From: Mycobacterium sp. 1245805.9
GTDB lineage: Bacteria > Actinomycetota > Actinomycetes > Mycobacteriales > Mycobacteriaceae
DNA length: 64,000 bases
Assembly (NCBI RefSeq): GCF_001672915.1
Contig: NZ_LZKR01000013.1
Location: forward strand, 62,001 to 126,000
Direction of reading: 5' to 3'
Below the pieces are notes generated by a model. It did not search any database. It worked only from the letters and a program-made list of their open reading frames with translations, and was not told where the DNA came from. Positions 1 through 9,036 of the stretch are shown here, piece after piece (position 1 is the first letter of the stretch; the number at the start of each line of letters is the position of its first letter). Position numbers and translations under genes: made by a program.

Positions 1-885
1 GCGCCTCCCAAGCCGTCCCTCGGGTACATCGTGCACGGCATGCTGCGCCACGCGTCCGTGGATATCTGCGAACGGTTTCTACCATCGATGATCGCCGGGA
101 CCGAGCGATGGTGTCAGGGCTTCAGCGAGCCGGAAGCAGGATCGGACCTGGCTGGGCTGCGGACCTCTGCGGTTCGTGACGGCGACGAGTACATCGTCAA
201 CGGGCACAAGGTCTGGACGAGCTATTCGGATGTGGCCGACTGGTGCATCTTGTTGGCTCGCACCGACAGCCAAGCTCCGAAACACAAGGGGCTGACCGCG
301 TTTGCGATGCCGATGCATCAGCCAGGCGTCACGCAGCGGCCCTTGAAGATGATCAACGGTGTGTCCAACGAATTTGGTGAATTGCTGCTCGAGGATGCAC
401 GAATACCGGCCGCCAACCGGATAACCGAGCTCGGTGGCGGTTGGGCTATGGCGATGACTGTCCTAAACCACGAACGCAGCCCCGCCGATCTGGGCTATAC
501 CGCTCGCTATTCGCGAATCGTGCGGGAACTCGAACGACATGTTGCGGATCAACCTCGCGTCAGCTCGCTGGCTCGCCACGCGTTGGGCAACGCGTACGTT
601 CACTCGGAAGTCCTTCGCATGCACGTGAAACGTCGTCTCTCGGAACGACTGTCCGATCATGAACCGGGTCCCGAGGGAGCGATCGACAAACTCTTGATGA
701 CCACGACCGAACAGACCGTGGGCAACGCGGCACGGCAGGGCGGCATTGCGCGTGCGTTCGACGGCAGCGATTCGTCGTGGCTGAACATCTACCTTTACAG
801 CCGTGCAGCCACTGTGATGGGTGGTACGTCGCAGATCCAGAAGAACGTCATCGCGTCCCAGATCCTCAAGTTGCCGAACGGATGA
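1..885 (+). CDS. Acyl-CoA dehydrogenase (FadE family), 5' end cut by window edge
   Basis: The reading frame is open from base 1, so the start lies outside the window. The visible 294 residues cover the middle and C-terminal parts of an acyl-CoA dehydrogenase, a flavoenzyme that makes the alpha,beta double bond in acyl-CoA thioesters. Family signatures are the FAD/substrate-loop segment GFSEPEAGSDLAGLRT, the NGHKVWTS segment typical of the middle beta domain, and the C-terminal VMGGTSQIQKNVIA stretch that resembles the usual G-G-T-x-Q/E-I nucleotide-contact segment. It is the first of four such genes in the cluster and converges with the SDR gene 22 bp downstream. The substrate cannot be told from sequence. 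Confidence 0.9.
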   Translation, partial: APPKPSLGYIVHGMLRHASVDICERFLPSMIAGTERWCQGFSEPEAGSDLAGLRTSAVRDGDEYIVNGHKVWTSYSDVADWCILLARTDSQAPKHKGLTAFAMPMHQPGVTQRPLKMINGVSNEFGELLLEDARIPAANRITELGGGWAMAMTVLNHERSPADLGYTARYSRIVRELERHVADQPRVSSLARHALGNAYVHSEVLRMHVKRRLSERLSDHEPGPEGAIDKLLMTTTEQTVGNAARQGGIARAFDGSDSSWLNIYLYSRAATVMGGTSQIQKNVIASQILKLPNG

Positions 886-907
886 ACGCAGCTGCGTGTC
901 GAAACGG

Positions 908-1672
908 TTAGCGCGGCGCCATCCGGATCGCACCGTCTAATCGCACCGTTTCACCGTTGACGTAGGAATTGCCGATCAACTCTAGAGCCATACGCGCGTA
1001 CTCGGCTGGATCACCGAGTCGCTTGGGATGCGGAATGGTCGCCGCGAGGCTGTCGCGGATCTCCGGCCGCACCCGACCCAGCATCGGGGTGAGGAAAGTG
1101 CCCGGTGCGATGGTGTTCACGCGTATACCGACACTCGCCAAATCACGGGCGGCGACCAGCGTCATGGCGTGCACACCCGCCTTGGCGGCGGAATATGACG
1201 TCTGACCTATCTGTCCTTCGAAGGCCGCGACCGACGCCGTCAGCACAATCGCACCGCGGTCGCCGTCCCTTTCCTCATTGGCAGCCATACGTTCGGCCGA
1301 GAGGCGCAACACGTTGTAGGTGCCGACCAGGTTGACGCGTATCACCTCGGCGAAGTCCTCTACCGGACTGGCGTGGCCCTCCTTGTCCAGGATTCTGCGC
1401 CGATCGCCCCCGCGACCAGCGCAGTGCACGACGGCACGCACCGGACCCGCCGCCGTGGCGTTGTCCAACGCGTGGCGGAACTGCGTTTCATCAGTCACAT
1501 CGGCTGCGACGTAATTCAATCCGAACTCCGCGGCGGTGCTCTCGGCGGTATCGGAGGGCAAGTCGACCGCCACCACGCTGGCGGCACCCGCCTGTCGCAG
1601 AGCCTTGGCCGTTGCAAGCCCCAGTCCCGAAATTCCACCGGTCACGAGCGCGGATATGCCCGCGATTTCCAA
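908..1672 (-). CDS. Short-chain dehydrogenase/reductase (SDR)
   Basis: This is a classical SDR, an NAD(P)-dependent alcohol/ketone oxidoreductase. From the TTG start at 1672 the protein has 254 residues, the normal family length. It shows the cofactor motif TGGISGLG (residues 11-18), catalytic Ser147 (LTASV), and Tyr160 and Lys164 of YSAAK. The TTG follows a purine-rich GGGGGCGGTGGG run and puts the first beta strand (EIAGISALV) at the N-terminus; GTG at 1696 or 1732 would only add an unconserved tail. The overall look is of the 3-hydroxyacyl-CoA dehydrogenase/HSD10-like subgroup, which would fit beta-oxidation with the adjacent crotonase, but this is inference. It is divergent from that gene and shares an intergenic region with two operator-like palindromes. 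Confidence 0.88.
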   Translation of the reverse strand: MEIAGISALVTGGISGLGLATAKALRQAGAASVVAVDLPSDTAESTAAEFGLNYVAADVTDETQFRHALDNATAAGPVRAVVHCAGRGGDRRRILDKEGHASPVEDFAEVIRVNLVGTYNVLRLSAERMAANEERDGDRGAIVLTASVAAFEGQIGQTSYSAAKAGVHAMTLVAARDLASVGIRVNTIAPGTFLTPMLGRVRPEIRDSLAATIPHPKRLGDPAEYARMALELIGNSYVNGETVRLDGAIRMAPR

Positions 1673-1753
1673 CCCACCGCCCCCTGCCGTGTTCACCGCG
1701 GCCGTCGATCGGCGCCGGTCCTTCGCCACCACACCGTACCGGCAGACCGAAGC

Positions 1754-1771
1754 TAGTCAAAATCTTGAGCA
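1754..1771. promoter_or_regulatory. Operator-like inverted repeat, motif A site 1
   Basis: TAGTCAAAATCTTGAGCA is an imperfect palindrome built on TAGTCAA-N4-TTGACTA. It matches the consensus drawn from the cluster at 16 of 18 positions, the best of seven sites. It lies in the divergent SDR/enoyl-CoA hydratase intergenic region, 82 bp before the SDR start. The binding protein is unknown. Confidence 0.6.
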
Positions 1772-1781
1772 AATGTTCTCA
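1766..1781. promoter_or_regulatory. Operator-like palindrome, motif B-like site
   Basis: TGAGCAAATGTTCTCA is an imperfect inverted repeat resembling the perfect palindrome GAGAACACTGTTCTC in front of the TetR gene, with one base fewer in the centre. It overlaps the end of the motif A site by six bases, so two regulators could compete here. Confidence 0.4.
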
Positions 1782-1875
1782 TTGCATGATAATCGCGATC
1801 TTGACCAGTGGCCGCTCGATCACGCTGAGCTCCGATGAGCGGAAGATTGCGTTGGAACACACCGAATGGAGCGAT

Positions 1876-2655
1876 GTGAAAGTCAACTTCTCGAAGTACA
1901 CGGCGTTGCAGATCGAGCGTGACGGGCCGGTCTTGCGCGTGTGGTTCGACCGCCCCGACCAACTGAACGCGGTGAGTCGCGACGTCCACGGCGAACTGGA
2001 GACGCTGTTCTTCGATATCGACCGGGACGAAGCCACCAGAGTGGCCGTCATCAGCGGGCGCGGGCGGGCTTTCTCTGCCGGCGGCGATTTGGACTGGTTG
2101 GTTGAGCTGAATGCCGACCCAGAGGCATCTGCGCGCGCGATCAGGGCCGACCGGATCATCCAGACGGCGTTGCTGAACATGGAGACACCGCTGGTCGCTC
2201 GGGTCAACGGGCCTGCGGTCGGGCTCGGTTGTTCGATCGCTCTGTACTGCGACATCGTCGTCGCCCACCCGCGTGCGGTGTTTGCCGATCCGCATGTATC
2301 GGTGGGCCTGGTTGCGGGTGACGGGGGAGCGCTCATCTGGCCTCAATTGATCGGATACGCGCAGGCTCGCAGATACCTGCTGACGGGCGATCACATCACC
2401 GGTGAGGACGCCGCGCGGCTGGGCTTGATTACCGAGTGTGCCGTCGAAGAAGAGCTCGACAGCGCCGTGATGCATTGGGTGGACAAACTGCTCGCACAGC
2501 CTGACCGTGCTTTGCGGTGGACGAAACTGTCTATCAATGGCGGCCTGCGCGCCATCGCATCCTCGGTGCTCGACGCGGCGGCGGGATTCGAGAACCTGAG
2601 TCAGATCCTCCCCGAGCACCGCGATGCACTACAGCGAATGCGTGACCGGCGGTGA
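1876..2655 (+). CDS. Enoyl-CoA hydratase/isomerase (crotonase) family protein
   Basis: This crotonase-fold protein acts on CoA thioesters. From GTG 1876, which has GGAG four bases upstream, it has 259 residues, the usual size. Seen are the oxyanion-hole segments SGRGRAFSAGGDLDWL and VNGPAVGLGCSIALYCD. The position where many hydratases carry a catalytic Glu (the PE of FGLPE) reads ADPHVSVG here, so classical enoyl-CoA hydration is not assured; isomerase or hydrolase chemistry is possible. The frame extends upstream to 1612, but that part runs through the operator region and the SDR 5' end. Its stop overlaps the next start by four bases (GTGA), so the two genes are probably co-translated. Confidence 0.85.
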   Translation: MKVNFSKYTALQIERDGPVLRVWFDRPDQLNAVSRDVHGELETLFFDIDRDEATRVAVISGRGRAFSAGGDLDWLVELNADPEASARAIRADRIIQTALLNMETPLVARVNGPAVGLGCSIALYCDIVVAHPRAVFADPHVSVGLVAGDGGALIWPQLIGYAQARRYLLTGDHITGEDAARLGLITECAVEEELDSAVMHWVDKLLAQPDRALRWTKLSINGGLRAIASSVLDAAAGFENLSQILPEHRDALQRMRDRR

Positions 2656-3527
2656 GCGTGGGTACGACGCCGTGCGGTCGCCTAGAGAAGGTGGCGGACG
2701 GCTTCGCCATGGCTGAGGGGCCGCGTTGGCGGGAGGGCGCCGTCGTTCTCACCGATATTCACGCCGATGCGATCAAGCAGATCGACGTACGTGGTGGTGT
2801 TGTGACGACTCTTGTTCAGCTCGACTCACCTCCGATTAGTACCGGCTTTTTGAGCGACGGCAGCATGCTGATCTCTTCGCTGACCGCCCAACGGATATGG
2901 CGTTACGACGATGGGGCGCTGGACACATACGCCGACCTCAGTGGTATCAGCGAATACGACTGGGGTGACATCGTTGTCGATACCCAAGACCGGGTTTACA
3001 TCGCAAACCAGGGCATCAGCTATCCGCGAAAGATGCCCGAGCACATCGACTCACGCATCTACCTCCTCTCCGGCGCCGACGGGCCGCGAGAGGTGGCGCG
3101 TGGGTTCCTCTATGCGAATGGGCTCGCGATAACTCCGGACGGGAGTCACTTGATCGTCGCCGAGAGCTTCGGCCACCGGCTATGGCGACTGCCGATACAT
3201 GACAACGGCAGCTTGGGTGCGCGAACGCTAACTGCCGCGTTTACGGACGCTGATCGGCCCGACGGCATCTGCTGCGACGCTGAGGGTGCGGTCTGGTCAG
3301 CCAACGCAACGGGGCGCGAAGTCGTGCGCTGTGCGATCGATGGCTCAGTGACCGACCGGATCTCGACCGGTACCGATCTGGCGATCGGGTGCATTCTCGG
3401 CGGTGCTGATGGTCGAGACTTGTACCTCACTACCGCCCCAACAGCCGCTCGTGACGCGGCCAGGGAGCTGCTCGGAAGCGCCCTGTGGCGGGTTCGTGTC
3501 CAGATTCCTGCTGGGGGCAGGCCGTAG
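2652..3527 (+). CDS. SMP-30/gluconolactonase-like beta-propeller protein
   Basis: This 291-residue protein has the repeat pattern of the SMP-30/gluconolaconase/LRE family, a six-bladed beta-propeller often acting as a metal-dependent lactonase or ester hydrolase. Typical segments are AEGPRW near the N-terminus (a metal-ligand Glu in the family), YANGLAITPDGSHLIVAES in the middle (family Asn/Asp ligand region), and DRPDGICCDAEGAVWSA (the family DG-D motif). No signal peptide is visible. It starts inside the stop of the crotonase gene, so it probably serves the same pathway, perhaps by opening a lactone made by oxygenation of a cyclic intermediate (inference). Confidence 0.85.
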   Translation: MSVGTTPCGRLEKVADGFAMAEGPRWREGAVVLTDIHADAIKQIDVRGGVVTTLVQLDSPPISTGFLSDGSMLISSLTAQRIWRYDDGALDTYADLSGISEYDWGDIVVDTQDRVYIANQGISYPRKMPEHIDSRIYLLSGADGPREVARGFLYANGLAITPDGSHLIVAESFGHRLWRLPIHDNGSLGARTLTAAFTDADRPDGICCDAEGAVWSANATGREVVRCAIDGSVTDRISTGTDLAIGCILGGADGRDLYLTTAPTAARDAARELLGSALWRVRVQIPAGGRP

Positions 3528-3577
3528 CGCCGGTTTGCGAGTTAGCCTTCGCAAAGCGGTTGTTCGGCTATCGGCAA

Positions 3578-3595
3578 TAGTCTAAAGTTTGAGTA
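3578..3595. promoter_or_regulatory. Operator-like inverted repeat, motif A site 2
   Basis: TAGTCTAAAGTTTGAGTA matches the cluster consensus at 14 of 18 positions, with both outer half-sites kept. It lies 35 bp before the amidohydrolase start, where a repressor or activator could act on that two-gene unit. Confidence 0.55.
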
Positions 3596-3630
3596 ATTGA
3601 CAAAGTCCGCGACCCAGAATCGAGCAAGCC

Positions 3631-4830
3631 TTGAGCACTCCGGTGATCGACTCGGATACGCACGTCAGTGAACCGCCCGACCTGTGGAGCAGTCGGATGT
3701 CGTCTCAGAAGTGGGGCGAAATGGTCCCGGTTGTCCGTCCCGACCCACAAGCGGGTGGTCACTCCTGGTTCATCGGCGATCAGCGAATCGGCAGTTTCGG
3801 CGCTTCGGCGATGGTGAAGACGCCGGGTAGCGACTACCCGACCCGGTGGACTGAGGACTTCCCGCACATGCCTGCGCGGGACGACATTCACACGTCGTCG
3901 TGGGACGCCGCGGAGCGCGTGAGAATCATGGACCGTCACGGTATTTCGGTAGCCGCGCTGTTCGGCAACCTTGGTGTCAGCCGCAACTACTTCCGCAATC
4001 TCGACGACGAGTCGTTCAAGGTCGAGATCGTTCAGACGTACAACGACTTCTTGATCGACTGGATCGGCGTGGCGCCGGAGCGCTTCATAGCGCTGGCCAA
4101 CGTCCCGTTTTGGAATCCGGATGCTGCGGCCAAGGAGGCCGAGCGAGCGGCGTCGATCGGCCACAAGGGGATCGTCATCACCGGAATCCCTGAGAAGCAC
4201 GGTCTCAAGCCGTTTGCGGACAGATCGTGGGACGTTCTGTGGGAAACCTGCACAGAACACCGACTGCCTATCCATTTCCACGCCGGCGGTGGCGATATCA
4301 GTCAACACTTCAACCAGGTCCGCCAAGACGTGATGGGCGGTGGTGCGATGCAGACCGCCGGAACAACCAACATCACCCTCGACACCGCGCATTCGGTATC
4401 CGACCTTTTGGCTTCCGGTGTGCTGCCCCGTTATCCGGACACGCGGTGGGTGATCGTCGAGAGTGCGGTCGGCTACTTGCCATTCGTTCTGGAGTGCATG
4501 GACCACCACTTCGAGTTGTACATGAAGGACAACCCGCAGTACGCGATGTTCGATGCGCTGCCCAGTGCGTACTTCCATCGCCAAATGCTTGGCACCTACT
4601 GGTTCGAGAAGCTCGATCAACACCTCATTGACCGTGTCGGTCCGAACAACATCATGTTCGAAACTGACTATCCCCATCCGACGTGCTTGCTCGAAGAAGA
4701 TATCCGCGGCGCGGCCAACGACGGTCTTGCGGGGATCGACCCGGAGCATCGTCAGCGCATTCTTTGGAAGAATGCGGCCGAGTTGTATCAGCTGACCGAC
4801 ATTCCCGAGGCTGCTAGCTTGGCCGCCTAA
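3631..4830 (+). CDS. Amidohydrolase family protein, ACMSD/COG2159 type
   Basis: This 399-residue TIM-barrel metal-dependent hydrolase or decarboxylase is related to aminocarboxymuconate-semialdehyde decarboxylase. The N-terminal metal motif is IDSDTHVSEP, the barrel histidine lies in LPIHFHAGGGD, and the C-terminal Asp lies in FETDYPHPTCLLEED, all as in the family. The start is a TTG at 3631, chosen because it lies just ahead of the first beta strand and no ATG or GTG is better placed. A P450 gene follows after 24 bp, probably in the same operon. A second amidohydrolase of the same type lies at 10431. Members of this type are common in actinobacterial degradation clusters, mostly without assigned substrates. 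Confidence 0.87.
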   Translation: MSTPVIDSDTHVSEPPDLWSSRMSSQKWGEMVPVVRPDPQAGGHSWFIGDQRIGSFGASAMVKTPGSDYPTRWTEDFPHMPARDDIHTSSWDAAERVRIMDRHGISVAALFGNLGVSRNYFRNLDDESFKVEIVQTYNDFLIDWIGVAPERFIALANVPFWNPDAAAKEAERAASIGHKGIVITGIPEKHGLKPFADRSWDVLWETCTEHRLPIHFHAGGGDISQHFNQVRQDVMGGGAMQTAGTTNITLDTAHSVSDLLASGVLPRYPDTRWVIVESAVGYLPFVLECMDHHFELYMKDNPQYAMFDALPSAYFHRQMLGTYWFEKLDQHLIDRVGPNNIMFETDYPHPTCLLEEDIRGAANDGLAGIDPEHRQRILWKNAAELYQLTDIPEAASLAA

Positions 4831-4854
4831 AGGTTCACGGGACAAGGGCTTTCT

Positions 4855-6066
4855 ATGGTGCAGTGCGCCTCCGAGATCTCGTGGGATCCTGCTGATACAG
4901 ACGGACTCTCGGAGGATTGGCTGGATCGACTGCTCGACGCGGTCGACGGAAACACGGTTGTTCGTACGCCCGTTGGGATGCTCTTCGCCGGCGTGAGCCA
5001 GATCGAACGACTGCTCGCACATCCGGCCCTCAAAGTCCCGGTGGTCGAGCAGTACGAGTTGATGGGTGTCTCCGAAGCGATTCTCGAACGCGCCCGACGG
5101 GTCATCCTCGGCCTCGATGGGGCACCGCACACGCGCCTTAGGCGTCTGGTGAGCCGCGCATTCACCCAGCGTGCTGTTGAAAGACTTGCGGAAACCATGC
5201 GCTCCTATCTAGTTCCACGCCTCGATGATGTCGACGGTGAAGTCGACTTCATCGACGAAATCGTGGGCGACTACCCCGCAGCAATCATCGGTGGCCTGCT
5301 TGGTCTGCCGGCCGCCGACCTGCCGCATCTGACTTCCATCGCCCAGGTGATCACCAGCTCCCAATTCAGCCTGGATGTCGATAGGGCGCATCAGTACCTA
5401 GCCGCCGCAGCCGAATGCGACGCCTACCTCGCCGACCTCGTCACATCAAAGCGGAAGGCCCCCGGTGACGACATCTTGACGCATTTGACCCAGGTTGGGG
5501 TCGAAGGTGACTCGCTGAGCGATGCGGAGATCGTGTCGTTGTGCGCCTCGTTGATGAACGCCGGGATCGACACCACGCGCAACCAGATTTCACTAGGAAT
5601 GACCCTGTTCGCGAGACTCCCAGAACAGTGGAACCGGCTGCGCGACGAATCGGTTCTGGTAGGCAACGCCGTTGAGGAAATCCTTCGTTTCCTACCCGTG
5701 ACGCCGCTACTGACTCGGCTCAACACCGAAGCCCTGACATTCGACGGTGTCGATGTTCCGGAACGGACGTACATCTCACTCGGCGTCGCGGCGGCCAACC
5801 GCGACTCGACACTCAACACCGGCGACGCGTTAACGTTTGATGTTTCGCGGCCTAATCCTCGCCACTTCACCTTCGGGCACGGTGCGCACTTCTGCGTTGG
5901 AGCAGCGCTCGCCCGCCTCGAGATGCGCGAACTACTGACGCAAATGGTTTCGCGTTTCGTAAGCGTCGAGGTCGTGGGACAAGCGCCGCGACGATCCGCG
6001 ATGGGTGTCTACGGCGTGAAAAACCTTACGCTGAGGTTAGACCGGCAGCGCCAGAACGCGTCGTGA
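4855..6066 (+). CDS. Cytochrome P450 monooxygenase
   Basis: This is a 403-residue soluble bacterial class I P450. Seen are the I-helix oxygen-activation segment AGIDTTRN (residues 236-242), the ExxR pair E275/R278 in EEILRF, and the heme-binding loop FGHGAHFCVG with Cys347 as the thiolate ligand. It hydroxylates or epoxidises a hydrophobic substrate using electrons from a ferredoxin; the only ferredoxin gene in the window is at 14964. It is downstream of an amidohydrolase and under the same predicted promoter. The CYP family cannot be assigned without alignment. Confidence 0.95.
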   Translation: MVQCASEISWDPADTDGLSEDWLDRLLDAVDGNTVVRTPVGMLFAGVSQIERLLAHPALKVPVVEQYELMGVSEAILERARRVILGLDGAPHTRLRRLVSRAFTQRAVERLAETMRSYLVPRLDDVDGEVDFIDEIVGDYPAAIIGGLLGLPAADLPHLTSIAQVITSSQFSLDVDRAHQYLAAAAECDAYLADLVTSKRKAPGDDILTHLTQVGVEGDSLSDAEIVSLCASLMNAGIDTTRNQISLGMTLFARLPEQWNRLRDESVLVGNAVEEILRFLPVTPLLTRLNTEALTFDGVDVPERTYISLGVAAANRDSTLNTGDALTFDVSRPNPRHFTFGHGAHFCVGAALARLEMRELLTQMVSRFVSVEVVGQAPRRSAMGVYGVKNLTLRLDRQRQNAS

Positions 6067-6074
6067 CACGCTAA

Positions 6075-6092
6075 TGGTCAAAATCTTGATTT
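6075..6092. promoter_or_regulatory. Operator-like inverted repeat, motif A site 3
   Basis: TGGTCAAAATCTTGATTT matches the consensus at 15 of 18 positions, and its core GTCAAAATCTTGA is identical to site 1. It lies 90 bp upstream of the GMC oxidoreductase start, in the gap after the P450 gene. Confidence 0.58.
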
Positions 6093-6182
6093 TCGATTAG
6101 AGTCTGCCGGGGTGGCAGCTGTTTCCACGTCGGCACCGTTTTCTCACAGATGGCCACCGGGTACCGAGACGAAGGGGTCGGA

Positions 6183-7778
6183 GTGAGCGCATACGACTAC
6201 GTTGTGGTCGGAGCCGGCTCGGCTGGTTGTGTGCTCGCTGATCGGCTCAGCGCGGACGGGTCGAGCACTGTCGCATTGGTGGAAGCGGGTGGTTCGGATC
6301 GGACACCGGCTGTGTCGATGCCCAAAGGATTCGCATTTCTGCTGACCAATCCACGGTACGTGTGGGACTACGACGTTAACCCCTTTGGCCCGTACCGGCA
6401 GGACGAGCACTGGGTCCGAGGAAAGGTCCTCGGGGGGTCCAGCGCCGTCAACGGCATGGTGTACAACCGTGGATCTCAGCCCGACTACGACGACATCGTC
6501 AACCGCGGCAACCCGGGCTGGGGATGGTCAGACATCCTGCGGATTTTCCGGACGATCGAGAACCATTCACTGGGCGCTTCTGATATGCGCGGAGCCGACG
6601 GCCCGTTATCGGTGGGTGTCGATCCCACGGGTGAAGAGGTGTCGGAGGCGTTGCTGGAGTCCGCCGCCGCGCTGGGTATCAAACGCATGGACGATGTCAA
6701 CGCGTCCGACGACGAGCGCACCGGCTACGCCCCGGCCACGATTCACCGGGGGCGTCGGGTCAGCGCGGCCAAGGCGTTTCTTCACCCGGCCCGCAAACGC
6801 CCCAATCTCACTGTGCTGACCCATGTCACGGTCACCCGGGTGTTGTTTGAGGGCGACCGTGCGGTCGGGGTCCAACTCGCGTCGAAGAGCGGTTCTTCCG
6901 AGCTGAGGGTGACGCGCGACGTCATTTTGTCGGCCGGCAGTCTGGCTACGCCAAAATTGTTGCAGCTCTCCGGTATCGGTCCACGTGCGGTGCTCTCTGA
7001 GGCAGGCGTTGACGTGCGGGTCGATAGCCCACGGGTGGGGCAGCGTCTACGTGAACACCGTTGTCTGCCTCTGCAATATCGACTGTTGGAGAACAAAGGT
7101 TACAACAAGCGACTAGGCACGCCGCTGGGCCAGGCGATGACCGCTGCGCGTTACCTGCTGACCCACAAAGGCCCTATCGCAACACCCGCATACGACATGC
7201 TCACCTTCGTACGATCCGACCCAACGGCTGAGCGCCCCGATGGGCAGATCCTCATGACGCCTTTCTCGGTGGGCGCCGGGCCGAGCGACGGTAGGGTGGA
7301 GACACGCCCCGGGCTTTCATTGCTTGGATTCGTGTTGCGGCCGACCAGCGAGGGCTCGGTGATGATTCGCTCAGCGAACCCTGACGACCCGCCACGCGTC
7401 GAAGTGTCCTATTTTGGAACCGAATACGACCGAAAAGTATCGGCGGCCCTATTCCGCCGCATGCGCGATATTGCGGAGCAGGAGCCGATCGCGTCGATGA
7501 TCTCGGCCGAGACTGTGCCCGGGCGGGCAGTCGAGGACGACGACGCAATACTGCGGGCCGGCTTGCTCTATGGGGGACCGGGCTATCACGCTTCTGGAGC
7601 TTGTGCGATGGGGCCCGATCCGTCGGATGCCATCGATGCGCGGCTTCGAGTGCGGGGTGTCGACGGACTGCGGGTAGTCGACGTGTCGATCCTGCCTGCG
7701 ATGGTGTCGGGCAACCTCAACGGACCGATGATGGCGATGGCCTGGCGGGCAGCCGAAATGATTCTCGAGGACCGGTGA
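6183..7778 (+). CDS. GMC-family FAD oxidoreductase (choline dehydrogenase-like)
   Basis: This 531-residue flavoprotein oxidises alcohols to aldehydes or ketones. The N-terminus YDYVVVGAGSAGCVLADRL is the FAD dinucleotide-binding fold, VRGKVLGGSSAVNGMVYNRG is GMC signature 1, SAGSLATPKLLQLSGIGP is signature 2, and the C-terminal YHASGACAMG and SGNLNGPMMAMAWRAAEMI segments carry the active-site His and Asn. GTG 6183 is preferred to ATG 6150 because it directly precedes the FAD fold and has GGAG-like purines upstream. It heads a three-gene unit with the CoA-transferase and SnoaL-like genes. It probably oxidises an alcohol made by one of the P450s (inference). Confidence 0.92.
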   Translation: MSAYDYVVVGAGSAGCVLADRLSADGSSTVALVEAGGSDRTPAVSMPKGFAFLLTNPRYVWDYDVNPFGPYRQDEHWVRGKVLGGSSAVNGMVYNRGSQPDYDDIVNRGNPGWGWSDILRIFRTIENHSLGASDMRGADGPLSVGVDPTGEEVSEALLESAAALGIKRMDDVNASDDERTGYAPATIHRGRRVSAAKAFLHPARKRPNLTVLTHVTVTRVLFEGDRAVGVQLASKSGSSELRVTRDVILSAGSLATPKLLQLSGIGPRAVLSEAGVDVRVDSPRVGQRLREHRCLPLQYRLLENKGYNKRLGTPLGQAMTAARYLLTHKGPIATPAYDMLTFVRSDPTAERPDGQILMTPFSVGAGPSDGRVETRPGLSLLGFVLRPTSEGSVMIRSANPDDPPRVEVSYFGTEYDRKVSAALFRRMRDIAEQEPIASMISAETVPGRAVEDDDAILRAGLLYGGPGYHASGACAMGPDPSDAIDARLRVRGVDGLRVVDVSILPAMVSGNLNGPMMAMAWRAAEMILEDR

Positions 7779-7812
7779 AGGTCCTCGCAAACGCGTGTAG
7801 GAGGTATCTGTC

Positions 7813-9036
7813 GTGACCGCGGTGATGCAGGGTGTTCGCGTCCTGGAGGTAGCTGAGCACACGTTTGTGCCTGCGGCGTCGGCGGTGCTTTCGGATTGGG
7901 GAGCCGACGTCATCAAGATTGAGCCGGTCGAGCGCGGAGACGCGATGCGCGGAATCATGTCATCCGGTCTGTCACATCTCGACGGAGGCAATTGGCATCC
8001 GCTGCTGCAACATTCCAACCGCGGCAAACGCAGCATCGGACTTGATCTCAGCTCGCCGGAGGGAATCGACATCCTGTACCGGATCGCTGCGACCGCCGAT
8101 GTGTTCTTGACCAACAAGTTGCCCGCGGTACGCGCCAAGCTGCGCATCGATGTCGAGGACATTCGCAACGTCAACCCCAACATCGTGTATGTGCGCGGGA
8201 CTGGCTACGGATCGCGTGGGCCCGATGCGGACAGGGGAGGCTACGACACTCTGGGTTACTGGTGCCGTAGTGGTGCAGCCTACGGCGCGAAACCTGTTGA
8301 GATAGACGGGATGACAGGCCAGCCTGCCCCGGCGTACGGGGACTCTATTGGAGCGATGACGATTGCAGGCGGCATCTCGGCGGCGTTGTTCCATCGCGAA
8401 CGTACTGGAGAAGCCGCCCTGGTTGACGTGTCTTTGCTAGCGACGGGGATGTGGGCCATGGGCGCCGGTATCGCGCTTTCACACGAGGTGAACCATCCAT
8501 GGGGCCAAATGCCGGTCGGCACGAACGTGGGCAATCCGCTGACTCGGTACTTCCGAACGAGCGACGGGCACTGGCTGCAGTTGTCCTGCTTGCAGGGATT
8601 TCATTATTGGGCCGAGACCTGCCGCGTGACGGGCCTCGACCACCTCGTCGGTGACGAACGCTTCGCCGACGCAGAATCGTTCTTCGCCAACAGCGATGCG
8701 GCGGTTGCCCTCCTCGACGAACGTTTCGCGAGTGAGACGATGGCCGAGTGGAAGGTTCGGCTGGCCGATTTCAAGGGGCAGTGGGCGCCCGTGCAGAACG
8801 CCCTCGAGGTGATGGACGATCCGCAGGTTGCCGCGAACGGTTACATCGTGGAGGCGGCGGCCGTCAACGGCGACAAACACCCGCTGGTCGCCACGCCGGT
8901 CCAGTTCGACGATGAGCCGTCACCAACACGTCGCGCGCCGGACTTCAACGAACATGGCGACGCCATCCTGACGGGCGATTTGGGCATCGACTGGGACACC
9001 GTCATCGACCTGAAGGTGAAAGGGGTCGTCGCGTGA
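7813..9036 (+). CDS. CaiB/BaiF (class III) CoA-transferase
   Basis: This 407-residue family III CoA-transferase moves CoA from a donor thioester to a carboxylic acid. The N-terminal GVRVLEVAEHTFVPAASAVLSDWGADVIKIE is typical, and Asp177 in AYGDSIGA is at the place of the catalytic Asp that forms the mixed anhydride in formyl-CoA transferase. A good ribosome-binding site (GGAGG about 7800) precedes the GTG start. With no acyl-CoA ligase in the cluster, this gene is the best candidate for activating the acid intermediate before the acyl-CoA dehydrogenases. Its stop overlaps the following gene by four bases. Confidence 0.92.
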   Translation: MTAVMQGVRVLEVAEHTFVPAASAVLSDWGADVIKIEPVERGDAMRGIMSSGLSHLDGGNWHPLLQHSNRGKRSIGLDLSSPEGIDILYRIAATADVFLTNKLPAVRAKLRIDVEDIRNVNPNIVYVRGTGYGSRGPDADRGGYDTLGYWCRSGAAYGAKPVEIDGMTGQPAPAYGDSIGAMTIAGGISAALFHRERTGEAALVDVSLLATGMWAMGAGIALSHEVNHPWGQMPVGTNVGNPLTRYFRTSDGHWLQLSCLQGFHYWAETCRVTGLDHLVGDERFADAESFFANSDAAVALLDERFASETMAEWKVRLADFKGQWAPVQNALEVMDDPQVAANGYIVEAAAVNGDKHPLVATPVQFDDEPSPTRRAPDFNEHGDAILTGDLGIDWDTVIDLKVKGVVA